Positions 7,722 through 15,500 of a stretch of DNA of 64,000 bases are shown here, piece after piece. The stretch is from Paraconexibacter antarcticus (GTDB lineage Bacteria; Actinomycetota; Thermoleophilia; Solirubrobacterales; Solirubrobacteraceae), in the NCBI RefSeq assembly GCF_024220175.1, contig NZ_CP098502.1, forward strand, positions 5,026,514 through 5,090,513, given 5' to 3'. Each line of letters starts with the position of its first letter. The stretch's first letter is position 1. The notes under the pieces were generated by a model, which made no database searches, had not been told where the DNA came from, and saw only the letters and a program-made list of their open reading frames with translations. The translations under genes and the position numbers were made by a program.

Positions 7722-9196
7722 CCGAGACCACGCCCGGCACCGCCTACCTCGTCGGGGCGGGCCCCGGCGACCGCGGCCTCATGACCGCCCGCGCGCTCGA
7801 GCTCATAGCGCGCGCCGACGTCGTCCTCTACGACAAGCTCATCCCCGAGGACGCGCTCAGCGGTGCCCGCCCGGACGCGGAGCTCGTCGACGTGGGCAAG
7901 ATCGGCGGCGGCAGGCAGGTCCCGCAGGAGACGACGACGGCGCTGCTCGTCGAGCATGCGCTCGCGGGCAAGGACGTCGTCCGGCTCAAGGGCGGCGACC
8001 CGTTCGTCTTCGGCCGCGGCGGCGAGGAGGCCCAGGCCTGCGCCGCGCACGGCATCCCGTTCCAGGTCGTCCCCGGCGTCACCGCCGGCATCGCCGCGTC
8101 CGCCTACGCCGGCGTCCCGGTGACGCAGCGCGGCGTCGCGGCGGCGGTCGCGTTCGTCACCGGTCACGAGGACCCGGCGAAGCCCGAGACGCAGATCGAC
8201 TGGCCGGCGCTCGCCGCCTTTCCCGGCACGCTCGTCTTCTACATGGGCGTCCGCCAGCTGCCGCGGATCGCCGAGCAGCTCGTCGCCGGCGGCCGCTCGC
8301 CCGAGGAGCCCGTCGCCGTCGTCGAGCGCGGGACCTACGGCGACCAGCGCTCGATCCGCGGGACCCTCGCCACGATCGCGGAGGACGCCGCCGTGGCGGA
8401 GATCAAGCCGCCGTCGATCACCGTCATCGGGCCGGTGGCCGCCCTCCACGACGAGCTGCAGTGGCTCGACGCGGCCCGGCCGCTCGCCGGGGTCACCGTC
8501 GCCGTGACGCGCGCCCGCGCCCAGGCGAGCGCCCTCGCCGCCTCGCTGCGCGCGCTCGGCGCCGGCGTCGTCGAGGCCCCGTCGATCCGCATCGAGCCGC
8601 TCGAGGCGCTCGTCCCGCCACTCGACCCGTACGACCTCGTCGCCTTCACCTCGCCGAACGCGGTGAGCCGCTTCTTCGACCTCGTGCACGACGCCCGCGA
8701 CCTCGCGGGGCAGACGGTCGCCGCGATCGGCCCCGGCACCGCCCGCGCGCTGCGGGCGCACGGCATCGTCGCCGACGTCGTGCCGCCCCGCTCGATCGCC
8801 GAGTCGCTCGTCGAGGCGCTCGAGGGCGTCGCGATCACGAAGGCGCTCATCCCCCGGGCCGAGGAGGCGCGGGACATCCTCCCGGCGGCGCTCGAGGGCC
8901 GCGGCGCGACCGTCGACGTCCTCCCGCTCTACCGCACGGTCCCGGAGCCGCTCGACCGCGCCGCCCGCGACGCGGCCCTCGGCGCCCGCTACGCGACGTT
9001 CACGTCCGCCTCGTCGGTCCGCTTCTTCCACGCGGCCGCGGGGACGCTCGACGGCCCGCGGCTCGTCTCGATCGGCCCCGCGACGAGCGCCGCGCTGCGC
9101 GAGCTCGGTCACGAGCCGGACGTCGAGGCCGAGGTCCACACGCCCGACGGGCTCGTCGCCGCGCTCGTCGCGGACGTGGCCGGTGCGCGCGCGTAG
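7718..9196 (+). CDS. cobA-hemD: Fused uroporphyrinogen-III C-methyltransferase / uroporphyrinogen-III synthase
   Basis: 492 residues in two domains. Residues 1 to about 245 are a SUMT with the SAM loop VGAGPGD (12-18), GGDPFVFGRGGEE, and a GVTAG loop. Residues from about 255 to the end are a HemD with the usual weakly conserved bilobed pattern (VTRARAQ, FTSPNAV, FTSASSVRFF). HemD closes hydroxymethylbilane to uroporphyrinogen III and the SUMT makes precorrin-2, the substrate of the dehydrogenase at 1058. Fusions of this kind are known in actinobacteria and clostridia. ATG overlaps the hemC stop. Confidence 0.93.
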   Translation: MTETTPGTAYLVGAGPGDRGLMTARALELIARADVVLYDKLIPEDALSGARPDAELVDVGKIGGGRQVPQETTTALLVEHALAGKDVVRLKGGDPFVFGRGGEEAQACAAHGIPFQVVPGVTAGIAASAYAGVPVTQRGVAAAVAFVTGHEDPAKPETQIDWPALAAFPGTLVFYMGVRQLPRIAEQLVAGGRSPEEPVAVVERGTYGDQRSIRGTLATIAEDAAVAEIKPPSITVIGPVAALHDELQWLDAARPLAGVTVAVTRARAQASALAASLRALGAGVVEAPSIRIEPLEALVPPLDPYDLVAFTSPNAVSRFFDLVHDARDLAGQTVAAIGPGTARALRAHGIVADVVPPRSIAESLVEALEGVAITKALIPRAEEARDILPAALEGRGATVDVLPLYRTVPEPLDRAARDAALGARYATFTSASSVRFFHAAAGTLDGPRLVSIGPATSAALRELGHEPDVEAEVHTPDGLVAALVADVAGARA

Positions 9197-9199
9197 ACT
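9194..9199 (+). promoter_or_regulatory. -10 box of the SAM hydrolase gene, overlapping a stop codon
   Basis: TAGACT, 6 nt before the GTG at 9206. Its first three bases are the stop codon of cobA-hemD. Confidence 0.5.
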
Positions 9200-9205
9200 C
9201 GCGAC

Positions 9206-10012
9206 GTGCCTGCCCCGCCCCGCCCGATCACGTTCCTCTCCGACTACGGGACCACCGACGAGTTCGTCGGCGTCTGCCACGGCGTCATGGCCCGCATCGC
9301 CCCGGGCGTCGAGATCGTCGACCTCGCCCACGAGCTGCCCCGGCACGACGTCCGGGCGGGCGCGCTCATGCTCCGGCGCGCGCTGCCGTACATGCCGCCC
9401 GGCGTCCACCTCGCCGTCGTCGACCCCGAGGTCGGGACGAAGCGGCGCGCGATCGCCCTGCGGACCGCGGACGAGGACCGCATCCTCGTCGGCCCGGACA
9501 ACGGCCTGCTCGCGCTCGCGGCGCAGCGCTTCGGCGGGGCGATCGACGCGGTCGACGTCAGCCGCTCGGTCCACCGCCTCGACCCGGTGTCGGCCACCTT
9601 CCACGGCCGCGACATCTTCGCCCCGGTCGCCGCCGCGCTCGCCGCCGGCGCGGAGCTCCTCGACGCCGGCGACCCGATCGACGCGGACGAGATCACGCTC
9701 CTGCACATGCCGATGGCGATGGTCGAGCCGGAGGGCCTCGTCGCCCACGCCGTCGCCTTCGACCGCTTCGGGAACATCACCCTCGACGTCGAGCACCAGG
9801 AGCTCGCGGACTCCGGGCTGCGCCTCGGGCGGCCGGTGACGATCAACGACCAGCCCGCCCACTACACGGTGACGTTCTCGGACGTCGGCGCCGGCGAGCT
9901 GCTGCTCTACGAGGACGCCTACCGGACGCTCGCGGTCGCGGTGAACCGCGGCTCGGCCCGCGACGCGCTGACCGTCGGGCTCGACGACGAGATCATCGTC
10001 CGGCCGGCGTAG
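9206..10012 (+). CDS. SAM hydroxide adenosyltransferase (DUF62 / chlorinase-fluorinase superfamily)
   Basis: 268 residues. N-terminal SDYGTTDEFVG and the DPEVG, GPDNG and HGRDIF motifs mark the S-adenosyl-L-methionine hydrolase family. The Asp (DPEVG), Arg (KRR) and His (FHGRD) triad that sets water rather than halide as nucleophile is present, so adenosine plus methionine are the expected products. Its cellular role is unclear in most organisms. Here it follows a SAM-consuming methyltransferase and starts with its own -10 box. Confidence 0.85.
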   Translation: MPAPPRPITFLSDYGTTDEFVGVCHGVMARIAPGVEIVDLAHELPRHDVRAGALMLRRALPYMPPGVHLAVVDPEVGTKRRAIALRTADEDRILVGPDNGLLALAAQRFGGAIDAVDVSRSVHRLDPVSATFHGRDIFAPVAAALAAGAELLDAGDPIDADEITLLHMPMAMVEPEGLVAHAVAFDRFGNITLDVEHQELADSGLRLGRPVTINDQPAHYTVTFSDVGAGELLLYEDAYRTLAVAVNRGSARDALTVGLDDEIIVRPA

Positions 10013-10015
10013 CGG

Positions 10016-10714
10016 GTGGGGCGCCTCGGCCTCCCGCACCTGCACCTGCGCGAGACGGGCTCGACGAACGACCGCGCGCGCGCCCTGGCGATCGCCGGCG
10101 CGCCGCACGGCACGCTCGTCACCGCCGACGCGCAGACCTCCGGCCGGGGCAGGCAGGGCCGTGTGTGGTCGGCACCGCCGGGCCACGCGCTGCTGCTCTC
10201 GGTCGTCCTGCGCCGCCCGCCCGCGCTGCTGCCGCTCCATGCGGCGGTCGCGGTGGCGGAGACGGTCGCGAGCGCCGCGCCGTCGGCCGCGGTCGGGATC
10301 AAGTGGCCGAACGACGTCCACCTCGACGGGCGCAAGGTCGCCGGGATCCTCGCCGAGGGGCGCCCGCAGGAGGGCTGGGCCGTGCTCGGGATCGGGCTGA
10401 ACGTCGCCCTGCGGATCGAGGACCTGCCGTCCGAGCTCCACGGGACGGCGGCGACGCTCGGCCTGGACCCGTCGCAGCGCGGCGCGGTGCTCACCGTCCT
10501 GCTCGCCCAGCTCGAGCGTGCGCTCGCGCTCTCGGCGGGGGACCTGCTCGACGCATGGCGGGCGCGGGACGTCCTGCGTGGCCGCGAGGTCCGCTGGACG
10601 GGCGGGGCCGGCACGGCCGCGGGCGTCGACGGCGAGGGACGGCTCGTCGTCGAGCTCGACGGGGGCGGGCGGACCGCACTCGACGCCGGCGAGGTCCACC
10701 TCGGGCGGGCCTGA
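10016..10714 (+). CDS. birA: Biotin--[acetyl-CoA-carboxylase] ligase
   Basis: 232 residues, the short form without an N-terminal HTH, so an enzyme but not a repressor. GSTN (15-18), SGRGRQGR (42-49, the biotinyl-AMP loop) and KWPND (96-100, catalytic Lys) are all present, and a small C-terminal SH3-like domain follows. GTG at 10016 lies 3 nt after the previous stop, so the two genes are co-transcribed. Confidence 0.92.
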   Translation: MGRLGLPHLHLRETGSTNDRARALAIAGAPHGTLVTADAQTSGRGRQGRVWSAPPGHALLLSVVLRRPPALLPLHAAVAVAETVASAAPSAAVGIKWPNDVHLDGRKVAGILAEGRPQEGWAVLGIGLNVALRIEDLPSELHGTAATLGLDPSQRGAVLTVLLAQLERALALSAGDLLDAWRARDVLRGREVRWTGGAGTAAGVDGEGRLVVELDGGGRTALDAGEVHLGRA

Positions 10715-10728
10715 GCGCTCCCCCTCTC

Positions 10729-10758
10729 CACCGCCGGCGAGGTCGGTCGGGGGCGGTG
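10729..10758. terminator. Possible hairpin between convergent birA and the ParB-like gene
   Basis: CACCGCC (10729-10735) pairs with GGCGGTG (10752-10758) across a 16-nt loop. There is no T-run. Position between two gene ends is the main support. Confidence 0.3.
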
Positions 10759-10777
10759 TGGGCCGCGCCGGCCGGCG

Positions 10778-12019
10778 TCAGGCGGCGCTGCGGGCCCGGA
10801 GCGCCCGCGGCGGCGCGCTGTCGTCCCCGAGGAGCTGGGCGCCGAGCGTGCGCAGGACGCCGACGCGGTCCTGCGGGGCGAGCGCGAACGCGTACGCGTA
10901 CGCGTCCTCCTGCGAGGCGATGCCCATGGCGCTGCGGTGCTGCGAGGGGACGACGCGGGCGAGGACGAGCCCGAGGAGGTAGCCGTCGACGTCGTCGGCG
11001 GTGAGGTCCTCGAGCGAGCCGAGGGGGCCGGACGCCGGACCGGCGTGGCCCGGGAAGTCGATCGGTGCGGCGCCCGCCGGGGTGCTGCCGGGTCCGGCGG
11101 CGGCGGCGCCCGCCCCGCCGGCGGGCGCCGCACCGCGCCCGTTCTCCCACTCGCGCTGCTCGGCGCCCTCGCGCTTCTCGGCGTCCTTGGCGTCGCTCGC
11201 CGCCCAGCGCGACTCGTCGAGCTGGCGGGAGAGCTCGTCGTAGTTCTTCGGCTTCGGGGGCTGGTAGCCGACGCCCTTCTTCAGGATGCTGTTCGTGATC
11301 TCGCCGTCGGCGTGCTGCTGGACGAGCTCCTCGGCCTCCTCGCTGCTCACCTCGCCCTTCGCGATGCCGCGGCGCACGATGTCGGCGACGGTGAACGAGA
11401 GGTCCCCGCGCTCGACCCGGTCGACGATCGACTCCGGCAGGTCGAGGAGCCGCAGCGCCTTGCGCGTCCACGCGGTGGGAGCGCCGACGAGGCGGGAGAC
11501 GTCCGCCGCGGTGAGCTCCTCGTCCTCGGCCATGATCGCCCGCGCCGCCCGCGCGAACTGGACCGGCTCGGGCTTGGACTGGTGGAAGTTCTCGGCGAAC
11601 TGCATCGTCAGCGCCTCGCGGCGGGAGATGTTGTCGACGAGCGTGAAGCGCCAGTCGTCACGCTCGCCCTCGGCGGCGTCGAGGAGCGCCATCGCGCCGT
11701 AGCGGCGGCGCCCGGCGAGCAGCTCGTACGGCTGCTGCTCGTCCCGCGTCTCGCGGACGAGCGGCGGGTGCAGCAGGCCGGTCTCCTTGATCGAGAGCGC
11801 GAGCTCGTGGAGGTCCGGCAGCGCGCCGGTGCGCATGTTGACCATCGTGCGCACCTGTCCGAGCGGCGCGTGGACGACCGTGTGCGCGCGTTCGGCGGTG
11901 TTCGCCAGGGGCGCGCGCTTGAGCTCCGCCGCGCGCGTCTCCCGCTCCTCGCGGTCGGCCTCCTGGCGCGTCTGCTCGACGTGCTCCTGGGCGTTCTGCA
12001 GCTGATCGACCTGAGACAT
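10778..12019 (-). CDS. ParB/Srx-domain DNA-binding protein with long C-terminal extension
   Basis: 413 residues. After a charged coiled-coil-like start (about 1-35) comes a ParB nucleotide-binding-type domain with GRRRYGA (103-109) and AENFHQSKPEP, then a KorB-like helix-turn-helix. The GRRRY loop resembles the GERR box of chromosomal ParB, but the ENxxR motif reads ENFHQ, so CTP handling may differ. A Gly/Ala/Pro linker (about 300-345) leads to a C-terminal domain I do not recognise. No parA or parS-like site is adjacent, so this is not the canonical parABS locus. The gene is divergent from a zinc-ribbon gene. Confidence 0.65.
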   Translation of the reverse strand: MSQVDQLQNAQEHVEQTRQEADREERETRAAELKRAPLANTAERAHTVVHAPLGQVRTMVNMRTGALPDLHELALSIKETGLLHPPLVRETRDEQQPYELLAGRRRYGAMALLDAAEGERDDWRFTLVDNISRREALTMQFAENFHQSKPEPVQFARAARAIMAEDEELTAADVSRLVGAPTAWTRKALRLLDLPESIVDRVERGDLSFTVADIVRRGIAKGEVSSEEAEELVQQHADGEITNSILKKGVGYQPPKPKNYDELSRQLDESRWAASDAKDAEKREGAEQREWENGRGAAPAGGAGAAAAGPGSTPAGAAPIDFPGHAGPASGPLGSLEDLTADDVDGYLLGLVLARVVPSQHRSAMGIASQEDAYAYAFALAPQDRVGVLRTLGAQLLGDDSAPPRALRARSAA

Positions 12020-12028
12020 GAGCGGGGC

Positions 12029-12034
12029 AATCTA
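12029..12034 (-). promoter_or_regulatory. -10 box of the ParB-like gene
   Basis: TAGATT on the minus strand, 9 nt before the ATG at 12019. It shares bases 12033-12034 with the opposite-strand box at 12033-12038. Confidence 0.6.
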
Positions 12035-12038
12035 TCCT
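12033..12038 (+). promoter_or_regulatory. -10 box of the zinc-ribbon gene
   Basis: TATCCT, 6 nt before the ATG at 12045. It overlaps the divergent box at 12029-12034, making a compact bidirectional promoter. Confidence 0.6.
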
Positions 12039-12044
12039 CCAGGG

Positions 12045-12236
12045 ATGACCGACGCCGCCGGGAATCCCGCTCAGAGCGATGAGAAGGCGATGGGCTGGTG
12101 CGTCTGCGGGCAGAAGGTCGAGATCGCCGACGCCCAGGCGGTCGTCCTCGCGAACGGCAAGGACGGCTGGCAGGGCTACTGCCCGGAGTGCGGCTCGCCG
12201 CTCTTCGCCATCCGGCGCAAGGCCCGTCGGGCCTGA
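12045..12236 (+). CDS. Small zinc-ribbon protein, unknown function
   Basis: 63 residues. Two Cys pairs, CVC near residue 19 and CPEC near 46, are spaced like a rubredoxin-type zinc ribbon. The C-terminal end is basic (RRKARRA). ATG at 12045 is preferred over an upstream frame start because of the -10 box 6 nt before it. No named family recognised. Its shared promoter region with the ParB-like gene suggests linked expression. Confidence 0.6.
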   Translation: MTDAAGNPAQSDEKAMGWCVCGQKVEIADAQAVVLANGKDGWQGYCPECGSPLFAIRRKARRA

Positions 12237-12265
12237 CCGGGCCGGGTCGCCCCCCGGGCGGGCGC

Positions 12266-12271
12266 TAGCGT
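12266..12271 (+). promoter_or_regulatory. -10 box of the 73-residue gene
   Basis: TAGCGT, 6 nt before the ATG at 12278. Confidence 0.55.
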
Positions 12272-12277
12272 GGCCGT

Positions 12278-12499
12278 ATGAACCTCAAGAAGCTCGCGGA
12301 CCAGGCCAAGAAGGTCGTCGACCAGCGCGGCGGCACCGACGCCCTCAAGGCCGACCTCGCCGAACTGCAGACGATCGCCAAGGGCAAGGGCTCGGCCGCC
12401 GACAAGGCGAAGGCCGCCGCGGCCGCGCTGAAGGACCCGGGCGCGAAGGGCGGCACCGCCCCCCCGAAGGCCCCGCAGGACCCGCCGCCGGCCGCCTGA
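12278..12499 (+). CDS. Small Lys/Ala-rich helical protein, unknown function
   Basis: 73 residues. The first 55 form an amphipathic, Lys/Ala/Asp-rich helix; the end is Pro/Gly-rich. The layout is loosely like the MT0933 antitoxin-like and CsbD-like small proteins of actinobacteria, but no motif decides it and no toxin gene lies next to it. The -10 box and normal codon bias support a real gene. Confidence 0.5.
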   Translation: MNLKKLADQAKKVVDQRGGTDALKADLAELQTIAKGKGSAADKAKAAAAALKDPGAKGGTAPPKAPQDPPPAA

Positions 12500-12506
12500 C
12501 GCCGTC

Positions 12507-12551
12507 GGCGTGCGGCCGAGTGGGACATATGCCCCCGCTTGGCCGCACGCC
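12507..12551. terminator. Strong hairpin between convergent genes
   Basis: GGCGTGCGGCC (12507-12517) and GGCCGCACGCC (12541-12551) pair perfectly over 11 bp, with further pairing inside. It lies between a plus-strand gene end and a minus-strand gene end and would serve both. No T-run follows on either strand. Confidence 0.6.
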
Positions 12552-12568
12552 GCCCCGCGGGAAGGGTG

Positions 12569-15500
12569 TCAGGCCGCGTCGGCGTCGGCGTCGGGCGCCT
12601 TCGCCGTGGCGGCGCGCTTGCGGGGCGCCGCCGGCTTCTTCGCGGCGACCGCCGGCTTCTTCGCGACGGTCGCGGGCTTCTTCGCAGCGGGCTTCTTGGG
12701 GGCCGCCGGCTCCGTGACCGCAGCCGCCGCCTTCTTCGGAGCGGGCTTCTTGGGGGCGGGCTTCTTCGGCGGGGCGACGACCGGCCCCCCGGCCGCCGTG
12801 ACGGCCTCGGCGTCCGCCCCGGCCGCAGTCGGCTTCTTTGGGGCGGGCTTCTTCGGCGCCGCCGCCCGGCGGGTCGCCGGCTTGCGGGCGGGCCGTGCCG
12901 CGTCCTCCGGCGCGATCGGCGCCGAGGAGGCCTCGGCCTCGGCCGTGGCCGCCGCCCCGGGCCGGCGGGCGGGCCGCTCCGCGCCCGGCTCGCCGCCGTC
13001 GCCTCCGCCGACGTCGGCCGTCGGCTCCGCGACGGCCTTCGGCTTCGTCGCGCGGGACCGCGCGCGCTTCGGGGTCGCGGGGACGGTCGCGGGCGCCGCG
13101 GCCTCCGCCTCCGGGGCCTCGGCCACCGGGGACGCCTGAGCGTCCGCGTCCGGCGCGATGCCCCCGGCGACGTCCGGCGCCGCCCCGCCCTGGTCGCCGA
13201 GCGCGGCCTGCCGGGCGCCGTTGCGCCGCCGCCGCCGCCGGGCCGACCGCGACTGGCCCTGGCCGGGCGGGTTCACGACGCCGGTGCTCCCGGCCCCGCC
13301 GCCCTGGCCGTTCCCGCCGCCGTTCCCGCCGGAGCCGCCGCTCACGCCCGAGCCGCCGCCCTTCGCGCCGCGACCACCACTGCCGCGGCCACCGCCACCA
13401 CCACCGCCGGCGAGCAGCGCGGCCGCCGCGGCGATCCGCGCCTCGGTGCCCTGCGCCGGGGGCGCCGCGGTCGTGAGGACCCGGACCTCCGGCTGCGCCT
13501 GGGGCGCGCCCTTCTTCTGCTTGTTCCGGCGCCGGCCACGACGGCCACGCGCCTTCGGGAAGTTGCGCAGGAGCTCCCGCGAGAGCGCGCTCGGCTTGCG
13601 CGCCATGCGCGTCCGTGCCCCGCGGATGACCTCCATCGCCTCCGGTGTGTGCGCCACCGCGGCCGCCAGCAGCGCGGCGGACAGGCGCCGGTCCTGCTTG
13701 CGCGAGGCGTGCACGAGCCGCCGGGCGTTGCGCGCGTGCGCCCCGCCCGAGGAGTTGACGAGCAGCCCGAGCAGGCGCTTCGTCTCCGGCCAGCGCTGCA
13801 CCGCGTACTCCTCGTGGACGTCGCGGGTCATGTCCGCGAGGTCCCAGATCCACTGCGAGGCCTGGTCGCGGCGGCCGATCCGCTTCTCGGCGAGCGCCTG
13901 GAGCAGGACCTTCACGCCCTCGCGCCGGTCCTCGCGCGGCCACGTCCCGACGATGTCGACCGACTGGACGAACGCCTCCGGGTCCTTCGCGGCGGCGATC
14001 TCCTGCAGCGCGCGGATGCGCAGCTGCGAGTTCTTGTTGCGCTCGAGCGCGGTGATGAGGAAGCGGCGCTTGAGCTCGCCCGTGCGGTCGAACTGGAGCA
14101 TCGCGCGCGCGCGGCGCCAGCCGCTCGGCGCGACGCGGGCGCCGGCGAGCGCCGCCCACATGTGCTGCTCGCCCCAGTCGAGGAACTCGACGGCGATGCG
14201 CCAGAGCTCGCGCTCGAAGACCTCGTGACGCCGGTCCTCCTCGGCGCAGACCGGGACGACGCGGCGCTCGACGCGCAGCCGCCGCCCGCGTCCGCGGCGG
14301 ACCGGGCCCACGACGATCGCACCGCCGCGGTAGACGTCGCGGTCGAGCAGCGAGTGAAGCGTGACGACCGGGTCGTCGTTCTTCGTCGCGGGGTGCACGA
14401 AGTCGACGACGACGCCCGCCTCCTTGCCGGGGTGCGTCCGGGTGACGCGGCCGACGCGCTGCTGGTAGATGCGCTTGGACGCCGTCGGCGCCAGGTGCAT
14501 GCAGACCGTCGCGCGCGGCGAGTTCCAGCCCTCGGCGAGCAGCTGCGCGTTGACGAGGACGTCGATCTCGCCCGACTCGTAGTCGGCGAGGATCTGGGCG
14601 AGCTCGCGCTTGGGCGTCTCCCCGGACACGGCCTGCGCCTTGATGTCGATCGCCCGCAGCGACTCGGCGACGTTGTACGCGTGGCGCACGCCCGCCGCGT
14701 AGATGACCCCGGGGACGCCGGCGAAGCGCGTCTTGTAGAGATCCGCGATCGCCATGTTGAACGGCAGCTGGTCGAGGAGCTCGGCGAGCATCTCCTGGTC
14801 GAACTCGACGTCGACGTCGCCGCGCCGCAGGGGCACGTTCGCGATCGTCTTGACGCCGGCGCCCGGCGGGATGCGGATGCCGCGCAGCGGCGCGATGACG
14901 CCGCGGCGCGCGGCCTGCGCGAGGTCGAAGCGCGAGGTCTGCGTGGGGAAGAGGTCGGTGACGTGCCGGGCGATGAGCGCGCCGGTCGCCGTCATGCCGA
15001 CGAAGATCGGCCCGGTCCACTCGCGGATGGCAGCGGACGTCTTCTCGCCGAGGGCCGTGTGGGCCTCGTCGCAGATGACGATCGTGTAGGCGGGCGAGAT
15101 GTTGCCCGCGTGCCGGACGAACCACTGGTAGGTCTCGACCGTCACCGGCCCGTTGGCGAGGTCGACGCCCTCGCCGCCGAGCAGCGCCGGCGTGATCCGG
15201 TCGGCGTATCCGCGCTGCTTCAGCTCGCCGTGGAACTGGTCCACGAGGTTGCGGCGGTGCGTGAGGATGAGGATGCCGCCGGTGTGCGAGGCCTCGACGA
15301 ACCCCATCGCGGCGACGGTCTTGCCGGCCCCGGTCGCGTGCTCGAACCAGAAGCGCTTGGCGGCGTTCGGGTCGTCGGCGGCGCCGAGCGCGATGTCGTC
15401 GTCGAGGTCGTCGTCGGCGTCGTCCTCGTAGGAGGCCGCCTCGTCGTCGTGGTCGTCCTCGGGGAGGTCCTCGATCTCGACGAGGTCGTCGTCGTCCTCG

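Noticed and set aside
7700..10699. A 999-codon minus-strand open frame
   Set aside because: Exact antisense of cobA-hemD, SAM hydrolase and birA, all of which have clear motifs. The composition (Asp/Arg/Val/Gly) is typical of a shadow frame.
12278..12499. Antitoxin of a toxin-antitoxin pair
   Set aside because: Only composition suggests it and no toxin gene is adjacent.
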